DNA from: Neoroseomonas terrae
GTDB lineage: Bacteria; Pseudomonadota; Alphaproteobacteria; Acetobacterales; Acetobacteraceae
Length of the DNA stretch: 64,000 nt
Assembly: GCF_018129025.1 (NCBI RefSeq)
Contig: NZ_JAAEDI010000025.1
Span: 25,969-89,968, forward strand
Direction of reading: 5' to 3'
The notes beneath the pieces were generated by a model. It ran no database searches. It was not told where the DNA came from and was given only the letters and a program-made list of their open reading frames with translations. Shown here piece by piece: positions 16,458-24,625 of the stretch. Both the position numbers and the translations under genes were made by a program. Numbering within the stretch: the stretch's first letter is position 1; the number at the start of each line of letters is the position of its first letter.

Positions 16458-17993
16458 TCAATCGCCTGGCGTGGCCGCAGCCGCCACGCCGAGGTCTTCC
16501 ATCAGCAGCCGCGTGCTGATGCGCGCGCCTTCATAGATCACCGGTAGGCCGCTGCCGGGATGCGTGCCGCCGCCGACCAGATAGACGCCGCGCCCGCGGC
16601 CGAAGCGGTTGCGCGGGCGCAGATGCAGCATCTGGCGCATGTCGTGCGCCAGATTGAAGGTTGCCCCATAGCCCACGGCGAAGTCGTCGCGCCAGCCTTG
16701 CGGCGTCACGATGCGTTCGCTGCGGATGCGTGGCTCGATGTCGTGCAGGCCGATTGCCTTGAGGCGGTCCAGCGCGAGGCGGCGGCAATGCTGCGTCGTC
16801 GCGGCCCAGTCCAGACCGTTGCGCAGGTTCGGGACCGGCACCAGTATATACAGCGCGGAATGACCGTCAGGTGCGAGCGACGGGTCCGTTTGCGTCGCGG
16901 CCTGGACGTAGATCGACGGGTCGTCGGGAATCTCGCCGGCTTCGATCTGGGCGAGGTTGCGACGGTAATCCTCGGCGAGAAGGATGGTGTGGTGGGCAAG
17001 GCCCGGCAGTGCGCCTTCGATGCCGAGGTACAGCATGAAGGTGGAACAGGAGTAGCGCGCCGCGGCGATCTTCCCGTCCGGCCATTGCGGCCGCTGCACG
17101 GGTGGGATCAGGCCCGGGATGGCATGGGCAAAGTCGGCGTTCACCACCACCGCATCGATGGCGTGGCGCGTGCCGGCGACGTCGACGCCGGCGGCGCGGT
17201 TGCCCTCGAAGACGATGCGCTCGACGGCGGCGTTCAGGCGGATTTCCACACCCAGCCGTTCGGCTACGCGCGCCATCGCCGCGGAGACCGCGCCGCAGCC
17301 GCCGCGCGGGTGGAAGATGCCATGCTCGTATTCCAGGAAGGACAGGATCGAGAACAGGCTCGGGCAGCGGAACGGCGACATGCCGAGGTACTTCGCCTGG
17401 AAGGTGAAGGCGAGGCGGGTGCGCGGGTCGCAGAAATGCCGCGCCAAGTCGTCATTCACCGAGGCCCAGGGCCGCAGGTGGCGGAGCCCCTTGGCCATTG
17501 CCGGTGAGAGGTAATCGGCGAGCCCGTCGAAGGGCCGTTCCAGCACCGGGCGGAAGGCGGCGAGCTTGGCACGGTTGTCGGCCATGAAGCGCCGCAGCCC
17601 CTGCGCATCGGCAGGGTTGATCTTCGCGATCTCGGCTTCCATGCGGTCGAGATCGGGCGTGGCGTCGATCGTCAGCGGATCGGTTCCGGCGAAGATGAGG
17701 CGGTAGAGCGGGTCGAGCCGGATCAGCTCGACCTCGTCATCCAGATCGGCGCCGCAGCTCGCGAAGATCTCGCGCAGCACGCGCGGGTAGAGGAAGAAGG
17801 TCGGGCCGAGATCGAAGCGATAGCCGCCTTCGGCTTGCAGCGTGCGCGTGCGGCCGCCGACGACGCTGTCACGCTCGAAGATCGTGACACGCAACCCGCG
17901 CGCGGCAAGCAGCATGGCTGCGGCCAGCCCACCCGGGCCGGCGCCGATGACCGCGATGTGCGGGCGGGTGCGGACAATGAAAGGGGCGTTCAT
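16458..17993 (-). CDS. CrtI/CrtN-family carotenoid desaturase (first copy, first gene of the C30 operon)
   Basis: The 511-residue flavoprotein shows IAVIGAGPGGLAAAMLLAARG near the N-terminus, YRFDLGPTFFLYPRVLREIF, FQAKYLGMSPFRCPSLFSI and EYEHGIFHPRGG. The C-terminal FAD block VYLVGGGTHPGSGLPVI follows. The KYLGMSP and HGIFHPRGG blocks are those of genuine desaturases, so this copy is the better candidate for squalene or dehydrosqualene desaturation. ATG 17993 puts the dinucleotide motif at residues 12-33. It is the first gene of a tightly packed minus-strand operon, and its promoter should lie in the 82-base gap before the acyl-CoA dehydrogenase stop. Confidence 0.87.
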   Translation of the reverse strand: MNAPFIVRTRPHIAVIGAGPGGLAAAMLLAARGLRVTIFERDSVVGGRTRTLQAEGGYRFDLGPTFFLYPRVLREIFASCGADLDDEVELIRLDPLYRLIFAGTDPLTIDATPDLDRMEAEIAKINPADAQGLRRFMADNRAKLAAFRPVLERPFDGLADYLSPAMAKGLRHLRPWASVNDDLARHFCDPRTRLAFTFQAKYLGMSPFRCPSLFSILSFLEYEHGIFHPRGGCGAVSAAMARVAERLGVEIRLNAAVERIVFEGNRAAGVDVAGTRHAIDAVVVNADFAHAIPGLIPPVQRPQWPDGKIAAARYSCSTFMLYLGIEGALPGLAHHTILLAEDYRRNLAQIEAGEIPDDPSIYVQAATQTDPSLAPDGHSALYILVPVPNLRNGLDWAATTQHCRRLALDRLKAIGLHDIEPRIRSERIVTPQGWRDDFAVGYGATFNLAHDMRQMLHLRPRNRFGRGRGVYLVGGGTHPGSGLPVIYEGARISTRLLMEDLGVAAAATPGD

Positions 17994-18075
17994 CCGGCTT
18001 CGTTGGCGTGGGTGGTGCGCGGCGTCGATGTGGGTGAACGCGGGGGCGCGCGGAACGTTGCCCCGGCATTCGGCG

Positions 18076-19668
18076 TCAGGCGGCGAGGGCTCCTTCGATT
18101 TCCGCGACGCGCCCGGCGCAGCGCGGCAGCAGGCGGCGGAGGTAGAATTCCGAGAGTGCGCCATAGGCGGCCTCATCCTCGGCTGCCGCGCGCGCGAGCA
18201 TCCAGCCGCCGAGCAGCCAGCCCGCGGCGTCGAGATAGGCGACGGCCACGGATTGCGCGGCATCCGCATCACGGCCCTGGGCGTCGAGCACCAGCGCCGT
18301 CGCGGTCGCCAGCCGGTCGGCTGCAGCGTGCAGGCGCGCATCGGCGCTGCGCCTCACCTCCGAGAGCAGGGCACGCATCTCCGCGCCGCCATCCTTCGCA
18401 AGTTTGCGCACCAGCAGGTCGATCGCCTGGATGCCGTTGGTGCCTTCGTAGATCGGCGCGATTCGCGCATCGCGCAGGATGCGCGCGGCACCCGTTTCCT
18501 CGATGAAGCCCATGCCGCCATGGACCTGTACGCCGGTGGAGGCCGTCTCGACGCCGCGATCGGTGCACCAGGCCTTGGTGATCGGCGTCAGCAGGGCAAG
18601 CCGCGCCTGGGCGGCGTCGCCCCGATCCACGCAGATTGCCGTCTCCAGCGCCAGCAGACGGCCCGCGAGAGTGATGGCGCGCATCTCCGTCAGCATGCGC
18701 GCGACGTCGGGGTGCTCGGCGATGATGCGGCCGCTCTGCACGCGCTCTGCCGCGTAGGCCTCCGCGAGGCGCAGCGCGGCGGCGCCATGCGCGACGCCCT
18801 GGGTGCCGACGCCGAGGCGGGCATTGTTCATCATCGCGAACATCGCATTCAGGCCGCGATGCGGTTCGCCGACCAGCTCGGCCTCCGCGCCCTCGAACAG
18901 CATGACGCAGGTGGGGGAGCCGTGGATGCCGAGCTTGTGCTCGATGCCGCCGCAGCGGAGGTCGTTGCGGCTGCCGTCATCCTTCAGCTTCGTCGCGACG
19001 AACAGGCTGATGCCGCGCGAGCCCGGCGGCGCATCCGGCAGGCGCGCGAGGACGAGGTAGACGATGTTGTCGGTGCAGTCGTGCTCGCCCCAGGTGATGA
19101 AGATCTTCTGGCCGTGCAGCGCATACCTGCCATTGGGAAGCGGTTCCGCGCGGGTGCGCAGCACGCCGAGGTCGCTGCCGGCGTTCGGCTCGGTCAGGCA
19201 CATCGCGCCGGTCCACTCGCCGCTGACCATCTTCGGCAGCCACCGCACGGCCTGGTCGGGCGTCGCGTAATGCACCAGGCATTCGATCGCGCCGGCCGTC
19301 AGCAGCGGGCCGAGCATGAAGGAGGTGTCGGCGGCCATGCCGAGCTCGACCATCGCGGTCCAGAGCGCCGCGGGCAGGCCCTGGCCGCCATGCGCTTCCG
19401 GCGCCGAGAGCGATTGCCAGCCGCCTTCCACCCATTTCGCGTAGGCGGGCGGATAGGTCGGCGGCGTCTTCACCACGCCATTGGCATAGGTGGCGCCGGC
19501 GCGGTCGGCGGCGAGCGCGTCAGGCAGCAGGACCTCGGTGCAGAAGCGGTCGGCTTCCGTGACGATCTGGGCGATGTCGTCGGGGCCGAGCGCCGCGCCG
19601 GGCAGCGCCGGCAGGCCCACCACGCGGGTCAGGCCGAAGATCAGGTCGGTGGCGGCGGTCGAGGTCAT
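18076..19668 (-). CDS. Acyl-CoA dehydrogenase, long FadE/DmdC-like type
   Basis: The 530-residue flavoenzyme carries MCLTEPNAGSDLG, KIFITWGEHD and the catalytic-glutamate block PIYEGTNGIQAIDLL, then an extra C-terminal helical domain. This long architecture resembles FadE-type enzymes and DmdC (methylmercaptopropionyl-CoA dehydrogenase), though those are often nearer 590 residues. It should oxidise an acyl-CoA to the trans-2-enoyl-CoA. The substrate cannot be told. Its start overlaps the stop of the FAD oxidoreductase gene by four bases. Confidence 0.85.
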   Translation of the reverse strand: MTSTAATDLIFGLTRVVGLPALPGAALGPDDIAQIVTEADRFCTEVLLPDALAADRAGATYANGVVKTPPTYPPAYAKWVEGGWQSLSAPEAHGGQGLPAALWTAMVELGMAADTSFMLGPLLTAGAIECLVHYATPDQAVRWLPKMVSGEWTGAMCLTEPNAGSDLGVLRTRAEPLPNGRYALHGQKIFITWGEHDCTDNIVYLVLARLPDAPPGSRGISLFVATKLKDDGSRNDLRCGGIEHKLGIHGSPTCVMLFEGAEAELVGEPHRGLNAMFAMMNNARLGVGTQGVAHGAAALRLAEAYAAERVQSGRIIAEHPDVARMLTEMRAITLAGRLLALETAICVDRGDAAQARLALLTPITKAWCTDRGVETASTGVQVHGGMGFIEETGAARILRDARIAPIYEGTNGIQAIDLLVRKLAKDGGAEMRALLSEVRRSADARLHAAADRLATATALVLDAQGRDADAAQSVAVAYLDAAGWLLGGWMLARAAAEDEAAYGALSEFYLRRLLPRCAGRVAEIEGALAA

Positions 19669-20828
19669 GCGGGGACACCTTGCAGGGCCGCGAGCAGGCC
19701 GGGTGCGGGCGGCGCCTGTCCGGCGGCCCAGGAGGACAGCGCGGGCAGCAGGGCAGCGTCAGTGACGGCCGCCGCCACGGCAAGGCCGAGCACCGGGCCG
19801 AACTTGAAGCCATGGCCGGTGAAGCCGGACATGACGAGGCAGCGCGACGAGAGCGGTTCGACGACGAAGCGCTCGCCATCCTCGACGTCGTAGTAGCAGG
19901 CGCGGGCGCCGACGATCCGGTAGCCCGCCATGTCGCGCAGGCGCGGGCGTGCGAAGGCGAGGATCTCCTCAGCCTCCGCGGGAGTTGCGTCGCGGCTGTC
20001 GGCTTCGGCGTCGCCGCTGCGGGAGAAACGGTGGTCGCCGATCTTGAGCGGCGTGCCGGCGACCGGCGGCACGGCGTAGAAGCCGCCATCCTCGGCGAGG
20101 TCGAGCAGCATCGGCGCACGTGTCCAGGCCTCCCGATGCTGCGCCGGCGGGTCGAGCAGGACGAGGATTTGGCGGGAGGCGACCACGCGTGGCGCGAGCG
20201 CTGCCGGCAGCAGACGCGGCGCCCAGGGGCCGGCGGCGACGATCAACAGGTCTGCGCTACGCTCGCTGCCGTCGTCGAGGCGCAGCGTCGCGCGGGCCGG
20301 GTCCACATCCGTGGCGCGGGCACGTTCGATCACCACGCCGCGGGCCGCGCAGGCACGGGCCAGCCCGGCGACGATGCGCTCGGCCAGCAGCACGCCGCCG
20401 GCATCCATGTGGAAGGCGGCGCCGATGCCCGCCTCGGTGAAGATCGGGAAGTGGGCGGCGACCTGCTGCGCCGTCAGGTCGTCGAAGCGCAGGCCATCCG
20501 CGGCGAGCGCGGCGCGGCTTTCGCCGAGCCAGCCCCGCGCGGAGCCGGAGACGGCAAGCACCCCCGTCGGGATGTGCAATACCTCTCCGAGATCGCGCCA
20601 CACGATGTCCCAGGCCGCATAGGCCGGATCGACCATCCGCATGTAGCCCGCCTGCGCACCATAGGCGTGGCGGATCAGCCGGTGGTGGTCGACCGAGGCG
20701 CCGCGGGGGTTGGGGACCGGGTCCTGCTCGACGATGCGGACCGCGACGCCCTGGCGGGACAGCGCCCAGGCGGCGGACAGGCCCATGATCCCGGCGCCGA
20801 GGATGAGGGCGGTGCGTGGCGTTCCCAT
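19665..20828 (-). CDS. FAD-dependent amino acid/sarcosine oxidase-like enzyme (DAO family)
   Basis: The 387-residue protein opens with LILGAGIMGLSAAWALSRQG and has SGFTGHGFKFGPVLGLAVA near the end, as in monomeric sarcosine oxidase and N-methyltryptophan oxidase. The block GARACYYDVEDGERFVVEPL places a cysteine where those enzymes bind FAD covalently. It should oxidise a secondary or N-methyl amine with release of peroxide. It overlaps the acyl-CoA dehydrogenase gene by four bases. The exact substrate is open. Confidence 0.82.
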   Translation of the reverse strand: MGTPRTALILGAGIMGLSAAWALSRQGVAVRIVEQDPVPNPRGASVDHHRLIRHAYGAQAGYMRMVDPAYAAWDIVWRDLGEVLHIPTGVLAVSGSARGWLGESRAALAADGLRFDDLTAQQVAAHFPIFTEAGIGAAFHMDAGGVLLAERIVAGLARACAARGVVIERARATDVDPARATLRLDDGSERSADLLIVAAGPWAPRLLPAALAPRVVASRQILVLLDPPAQHREAWTRAPMLLDLAEDGGFYAVPPVAGTPLKIGDHRFSRSGDAEADSRDATPAEAEEILAFARPRLRDMAGYRIVGARACYYDVEDGERFVVEPLSSRCLVMSGFTGHGFKFGPVLGLAVAAAVTDAALLPALSSWAAGQAPPAPGLLAALQGVPA

Positions 20829-20849
20829 CCCCCCATCCTATGCCGCGCC

Positions 20850-21689
20850 TTAGGGCAGGTGTGAACTCTCGGCGGTCAGCGTGATGGTGCCGGTCAGCGT
20901 CTCGCCCGGGGCCAGCACCCGCATCGGGCCGAACGGCGCGAGATCCGCCCGGTTCGCGACGTCGGTCATGTGAGAGGACGGTTCGACGCAGAGCACCGCC
21001 TTGTCGGGCGGGGCATAGATCTGGAGGTTGGTCGCCAGGGCACCAGTCGCCGCCATGGTCACCGCCAGCCCCGGCCAGGCGAGGCGTGCCGTGCCGTCCC
21101 AGCCCGCGAAATGGGTGTCGAGGCCCAGGAAGGCGTCGTCCCCGCCATCCAACCCTTCGGTGGGCTCGATGGCGATGGGCAGGCCGCGCGCGTCATGCGT
21201 GCAGCGATGCGTCGCGCGAAAGGCGAGGCGCGTGCCTACGGTGCGCACGAACCAGGGATGCCAGCCGAAGCCGACGGGCATCGGCGCGCTGCCCGTATTG
21301 GTTACGGCGAGGGCCAGTGACAGACCGTTCGGCCCGAGCGCGACGTCGAGCCGCGCGGCGTAGACATAGGGCGTGGCATCGACCGCCTGGGTCAGCACGG
21401 CGCGATCCGGCGCGGCAGCCTCGACCTGCCACGCCCGGTCGCGTGACAGCCCGTGGATGGCGGTGTTGTCCGAGGCGCGGTTCACCGGCAGGCGGTGGTC
21501 CCCGAGCCGGCCGGCATCCAGCCGGTTTGCCCAGGGGATCATCCAGAAGGCGCCGAAAGGGCCGCCGAGGCGGCTGCCCGCCGGCGCCGGCACCAGGATG
21601 TCGCGGCCGGCGAAGCGCAGCAGCGTCATGCCGCCGCCATCCTCCGGTGCGAGGTCGGCCATCCAGTCGCCGGCATGCAACCGCAGCAT
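20850..21689 (-). CDS. Aldose 1-epimerase (mutarotase) family protein
   Basis: The 279-residue protein has the galactose-mutarotase fold signatures FGAFWMIPWANRL, IHGLSRDRAW, the likely catalytic His in GFGWHPWF and the likely catalytic Glu in CVEPSSH. It should interconvert alpha and beta forms of a sugar or sugar-acid ring. It lies five bases downstream of the uronate dehydrogenase gene on the same strand, so it probably supplies the anomer that dehydrogenase uses. ATG 21689 gives MLRLHAGDW. Confidence 0.82.
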   Translation of the reverse strand: MLRLHAGDWMADLAPEDGGGMTLLRFAGRDILVPAPAGSRLGGPFGAFWMIPWANRLDAGRLGDHRLPVNRASDNTAIHGLSRDRAWQVEAAAPDRAVLTQAVDATPYVYAARLDVALGPNGLSLALAVTNTGSAPMPVGFGWHPWFVRTVGTRLAFRATHRCTHDARGLPIAIEPTEGLDGGDDAFLGLDTHFAGWDGTARLAWPGLAVTMAATGALATNLQIYAPPDKAVLCVEPSSHMTDVANRADLAPFGPMRVLAPGETLTGTITLTAESSHLP

Positions 21690-21694
21690 CGGTC

Positions 21695-22525
21695 TCAATC
21701 TTCCAGGCTGAAGGCGTCGCGCGGGGAGGGCTTCTGCCGCGAATACTCCATCGCTGTGAAGCCGCCGCCCTGGTAGCGCTCGGTGACCGGGTCGGCGGTG
21801 ATGTGCTCGACCTCGCCGCGATAGGGCTCGGCGGAATCCTGCGGCGCCCAGCCGATGCGGTCGCGATGGTCCTTGCCCCAGTAGGAGGCGGGGTTGTCGG
21901 AACACGCCCAGATCACCGCATGGCCGGTGCGTTCCGCGACGACGCAGCGTTCGACCAGTCGCGTCAGGTCGGCATAGGACAGCCAGGTGGAGAGCATCCG
22001 GCGATCGATCGGCTTCGGGAAGCAGGAGCCGATGCGGAGATTGACGTTCTCGACCCCGTGCTTGTCCCAGTACATCCGGCCCATCAGCTCGCAATAGGCC
22101 TTGGACAGGCCGTAGTAGCCGTCCGGGCGGAAGTCGCAGTCGTAGTCGAGCTTCGCCTGGTTGCCGGTCGGGCGCTCGTGGAAGCCGATCGAATGGTTGG
22201 AACTCGCGAAGACGACGCGCGCCCCTTCGCGCCGCGCGGCCTCATAGACGTGGTAGGGGCCGCGGAGGTTCGGACCGAAGACTTCCTCGAAGGGCTTCTC
22301 CACCGAGACGCCGCCGAAGTGCAGGATGGCGCCGCAGCCTTCCGCCTGGCGCAGCAGCGCGACGCCGTCGTTGATGTCGGCCTTTACGAAGGTGGCGCCG
22401 GCGGGCAGCGGATCAGGGAAGGGCGCGATGTCGGTAAGCCGCAGGGTCCAGCCCTTCTCGGCCAGGGTCTTCGCGAGGTGGCGGCCTAGATTGCCGGAGG
22501 CGCCGGTCAGCAGGACGGGTTTCAT
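21695..22525 (-). CDS. udh: Uronate dehydrogenase-like NAD-dependent SDR enzyme
   Basis: The 276-residue extended SDR protein has LLTGASGNLGRHLA, the active-site serine block VVFASSNHSIGF and YGLSKAYCE with the catalytic Tyr-X3-Lys. LHFGGVSVEKPFEEV and RIGSCFPKPIDRRMLSTW closely resemble bacterial uronate dehydrogenase as I remember it. That enzyme oxidises glucuronate or galacturonate to the aldaric acid lactone. A mutarotase follows, and a DHDPS-family gene, a GntR regulator and a divergent dehydratase lie upstream. Repeat copy D separates it from the DHDPS-family gene. Confidence 0.8.
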   Translation of the reverse strand: MKPVLLTGASGNLGRHLAKTLAEKGWTLRLTDIAPFPDPLPAGATFVKADINDGVALLRQAEGCGAILHFGGVSVEKPFEEVFGPNLRGPYHVYEAARREGARVVFASSNHSIGFHERPTGNQAKLDYDCDFRPDGYYGLSKAYCELMGRMYWDKHGVENVNLRIGSCFPKPIDRRMLSTWLSYADLTRLVERCVVAERTGHAVIWACSDNPASYWGKDHRDRIGWAPQDSAEPYRGEVEHITADPVTERYQGGGFTAMEYSRQKPSPRDAFSLED

Positions 22526-22644
22526 GCGAGTGGGTGGCTCCAGTGGGAGGGAGGGTGCAGGTCAGCTACCCCAGGAATGGTGGGGGGTGTCGGGAACGTC
22601 GGTTCGCGGGTCGGGCGCTTTGGTCTGGCGGCGGACGAGACCGA

Positions 22645-22957
22645 GAGGGGCTCCGCCCCTCCCGGACCCTCCCCGCCAAAGGCCGAAAGGCCTTTGGAAA
22701 CCGTTGACGGCTCTCGCAAACCGGCATTGCCGAGACCGTATGGGCGATGGAGCCGGTGCGACCCCTGAGGCCCTGCACGTTCCGGCGATGTCGGACGCGC
22801 TACGCATGCCCAAGGCCCGGAACGATCCCAGCATCGGGCAGGGCACAACCGGCGTCGTACTGAAGTGTCAGCCTTGCCCGGCGCCAGGTCGAGGTTTCCA
22901 AAGGCCTTCCGGCCTTTGGTGGGGTGAGGTCCGGAGAGGGGCAAAGCCCCTCTCCGG
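22645..22957. repeat. Composite palindromic repeat, copy D
   Basis: The left arm holds a GAGGGGC/GCCCCTC hairpin (22645-22661) and a CCAAAGGCC/GGCCTTTGG hairpin (22676-22697). The right arm holds the inverted pair at 22898-22919 and 22931-22957. The core of about 200 bases differs from the other copies and shows no convincing gene. The element fills most of the 442-base gap between the uronate dehydrogenase and the DHDPS-family gene, both on the minus strand. Confidence 0.8.
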
Positions 22958-22967
22958 TCGCCCATCA

Positions 22968-23846
22968 TCACCACGACGCCAACAGCGTCCGCAGGCGCGC
23001 GAGTGACTCCGCCGCAATCGGCCAGGCTGCCGGCGGGCGCGCCGCGCCGACGTCGTTGCCGGATAGCGCCAGTGCCGCTTTCACCACGGACACGTTCGCG
23101 CCGTTCTGTTCCTCCGCGCGCAGGGCTTCGAAAGCGCCGATCTCGGCGATCAGGGCGTTGGCGCGGGTGAAGTCCGCCGCGCGCAACGCAGCGAGGATGG
23201 CGACGGAGCGTTCCGGCGCGACGTTGATCAGCCCCGAGGTGAACCCCTGCGCGCCGAGGGCCGTCATCGGCGGTGCCCAGGGCTCGGCAAGGCCGCAGAC
23301 GAACTGCACCTGCGGCGCGGCGCGGATGGCGCGGGCCAGGGTCATCAGGTCGGTGCTCGCCCATTTCACCGCGACGACGCCCGGGATCGTTGTCATGGCG
23401 GTGATGGCGGCATCGCCGATCGCGGCGTTGCGGAGGTAGAGCACGATCGGCAGGCCGGCGGCGTCGCCGACGCGGCGGATATAGTCGGCAATGCCGCGCG
23501 GGCTGACGAAAGGATCCGGTGGCTGGTGGATCATGACTGCATCCGCGCCATCGGCCTTGGCGCGTGCGGCGAGGCGCACCGCCTCGTTCACGCTGCGGCC
23601 GATGCCGGCGACTACCGTGGCGCGGCCGGCGACGATGGCCGGGACCTCGGCCTGCATGCGTTCGGCTTCGGCGAAGGTCAGGCCGTAGAACTCCGAGGTG
23701 TTGCCGTTGACCGTCAGCGCGTCGACCCCGGCGGCGGCGCAGCGCGCGACGATCGGTTCGAGGCGCGCCGGCGCGATGGCGTCGTGGCTGTCGAAGGGCG
23801 TGACGAGGATGCCGGAGATGCCCGTCAGGGCCTGGCCGAGACTCAT
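22968..23846 (-). CDS. Dihydrodipicolinate synthase family aldolase/dehydratase
   Basis: The 292-residue protein has the (beta/alpha)8 features of the DapA superfamily: a carboxylate-binding region in NGNTSEFYGLT, the likely catalytic Tyr in VLYLRNA and the Schiff-base Lys in VVAVKWAS. The typical GGTTGE is replaced by GNTSE, so it is unlikely to be the lysine-pathway enzyme. Beside a uronate dehydrogenase and a sugar-acid dehydratase, it more likely acts on a keto-deoxy sugar acid. Its ATG overlaps the stop of the GntR regulator gene by four bases. Confidence 0.8.
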   Translation of the reverse strand: MSLGQALTGISGILVTPFDSHDAIAPARLEPIVARCAAAGVDALTVNGNTSEFYGLTFAEAERMQAEVPAIVAGRATVVAGIGRSVNEAVRLAARAKADGADAVMIHQPPDPFVSPRGIADYIRRVGDAAGLPIVLYLRNAAIGDAAITAMTTIPGVVAVKWASTDLMTLARAIRAAPQVQFVCGLAEPWAPPMTALGAQGFTSGLINVAPERSVAILAALRAADFTRANALIAEIGAFEALRAEEQNGANVSVVKAALALSGNDVGAARPPAAWPIAAESLARLRTLLASW

Positions 23847-24559
23847 GGGGCGTGGCCCTTTCGTGGCGATTGTGGCGGCAGCACGCCGTTGGTGACGAGC
23901 GAGCGCAGGATGTGCTGGCGCATGCGCGCCTCGGCCAGCGCAGGATCGCGCTTCTTCAGGGCGGCGACGATGCCCCGGTGCTCGGCGAGCGCCTTCGGGA
24001 AGTCGCGGGGCGTGCTGCCCACGGCGCGGCGGCGGCCGAGGTGGTCGTACGCCTGCAGCGAGCCGAGCGAGCGAATGAGGAAGGGGTTGCCGGTCGCCTG
24101 GTGGATCAGCGCGTGGAATTCGGCATTCGCCTCCGCCAGCGCATCGACGTCATGCGCCTCGGTACCGGCCTGCATCCGCTTCAGGATGGCGGCAAGGACG
24201 GCCAATGCGGCGTCATCCATCCGCTCCGCCGCCAGCGCTGTTGCGACGCCTTCCAGCGCCGCACGGATGCGGCCGAGTTCGGCGAGCCGGACGGGGCTGA
24301 CCTCGGCAACCATCGTGCCGCGGCGGGGCAGCGTGATGACCATGCCATCCTGTTCGAGGCGGCGCAGCGCTTCCCGCACCGGCTGGGCGGAAATGCCGAG
24401 GTCGATGGCGAGGCTGCGCTCGGAGATCTTGCGCCCGGCGGGGAGAAGGCCCTCGACGATGGCGTCGCGGAGCTGCCGGTAGGCGCGCTCACCGAGGGAG
24501 AGGCTATCCTCCTCGGGCAGCGGCGCGATCCTCCCACGGGCTGTCTTCGCAGCGGCCAT
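23843..24559 (-). CDS. GntR family transcriptional regulator, FCD (FadR-like) subgroup
   Basis: The 238-residue protein has an N-terminal winged helix (YRQLRDAIVEGLLPAGRKISERSLA, then PVREALRRLEQDGMV) and an all-helical FCD effector domain with metal-site candidates such as EFHALIHQATGN and EHRGIVAAL. These regulators usually bind a small organic acid. It heads the minus-strand genes of the sugar-acid region and diverges from the dehydratase at 24626. A perfect 18-base palindrome in the 66-base gap is the likely operator. I chose ATG 24559 (MAAAKTARGRI). Confidence 0.88.
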   Translation of the reverse strand: MAAAKTARGRIAPLPEEDSLSLGERAYRQLRDAIVEGLLPAGRKISERSLAIDLGISAQPVREALRRLEQDGMVITLPRRGTMVAEVSPVRLAELGRIRAALEGVATALAAERMDDAALAVLAAILKRMQAGTEAHDVDALAEANAEFHALIHQATGNPFLIRSLGSLQAYDHLGRRRAVGSTPRDFPKALAEHRGIVAALKKRDPALAEARMRQHILRSLVTNGVLPPQSPRKGHAP

Positions 24560-24562
24560 GGA

Positions 24563-24580
24563 CAACTGCCATAGCAGTTG
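24563..24580. promoter_or_regulatory. Perfect inverted repeat, probable GntR/FCD operator
   Basis: CAACTGC-CATA-GCAGTTG is a perfect palindrome with 7-base arms. It begins four bases upstream of the regulator's ATG and lies 46 bases before the dehydratase ATG. The location in a 66-base divergent gap fits a shared operator for both directions. That the neighbouring regulator binds it is inferred. Confidence 0.6.
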
Positions 24581-24625
24581 GCAGCTTCCCGCGGAAGCCG
24601 AGCCGTCGCCAGGAGGAACCATCCA

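Noticed and set aside
22526..22967. A gene in the gap between the uronate dehydrogenase and the DHDPS-family gene.
   Set aside because: All frames there overlap repeat copy D and give Arg/Pro/Ala-rich products with no start site.
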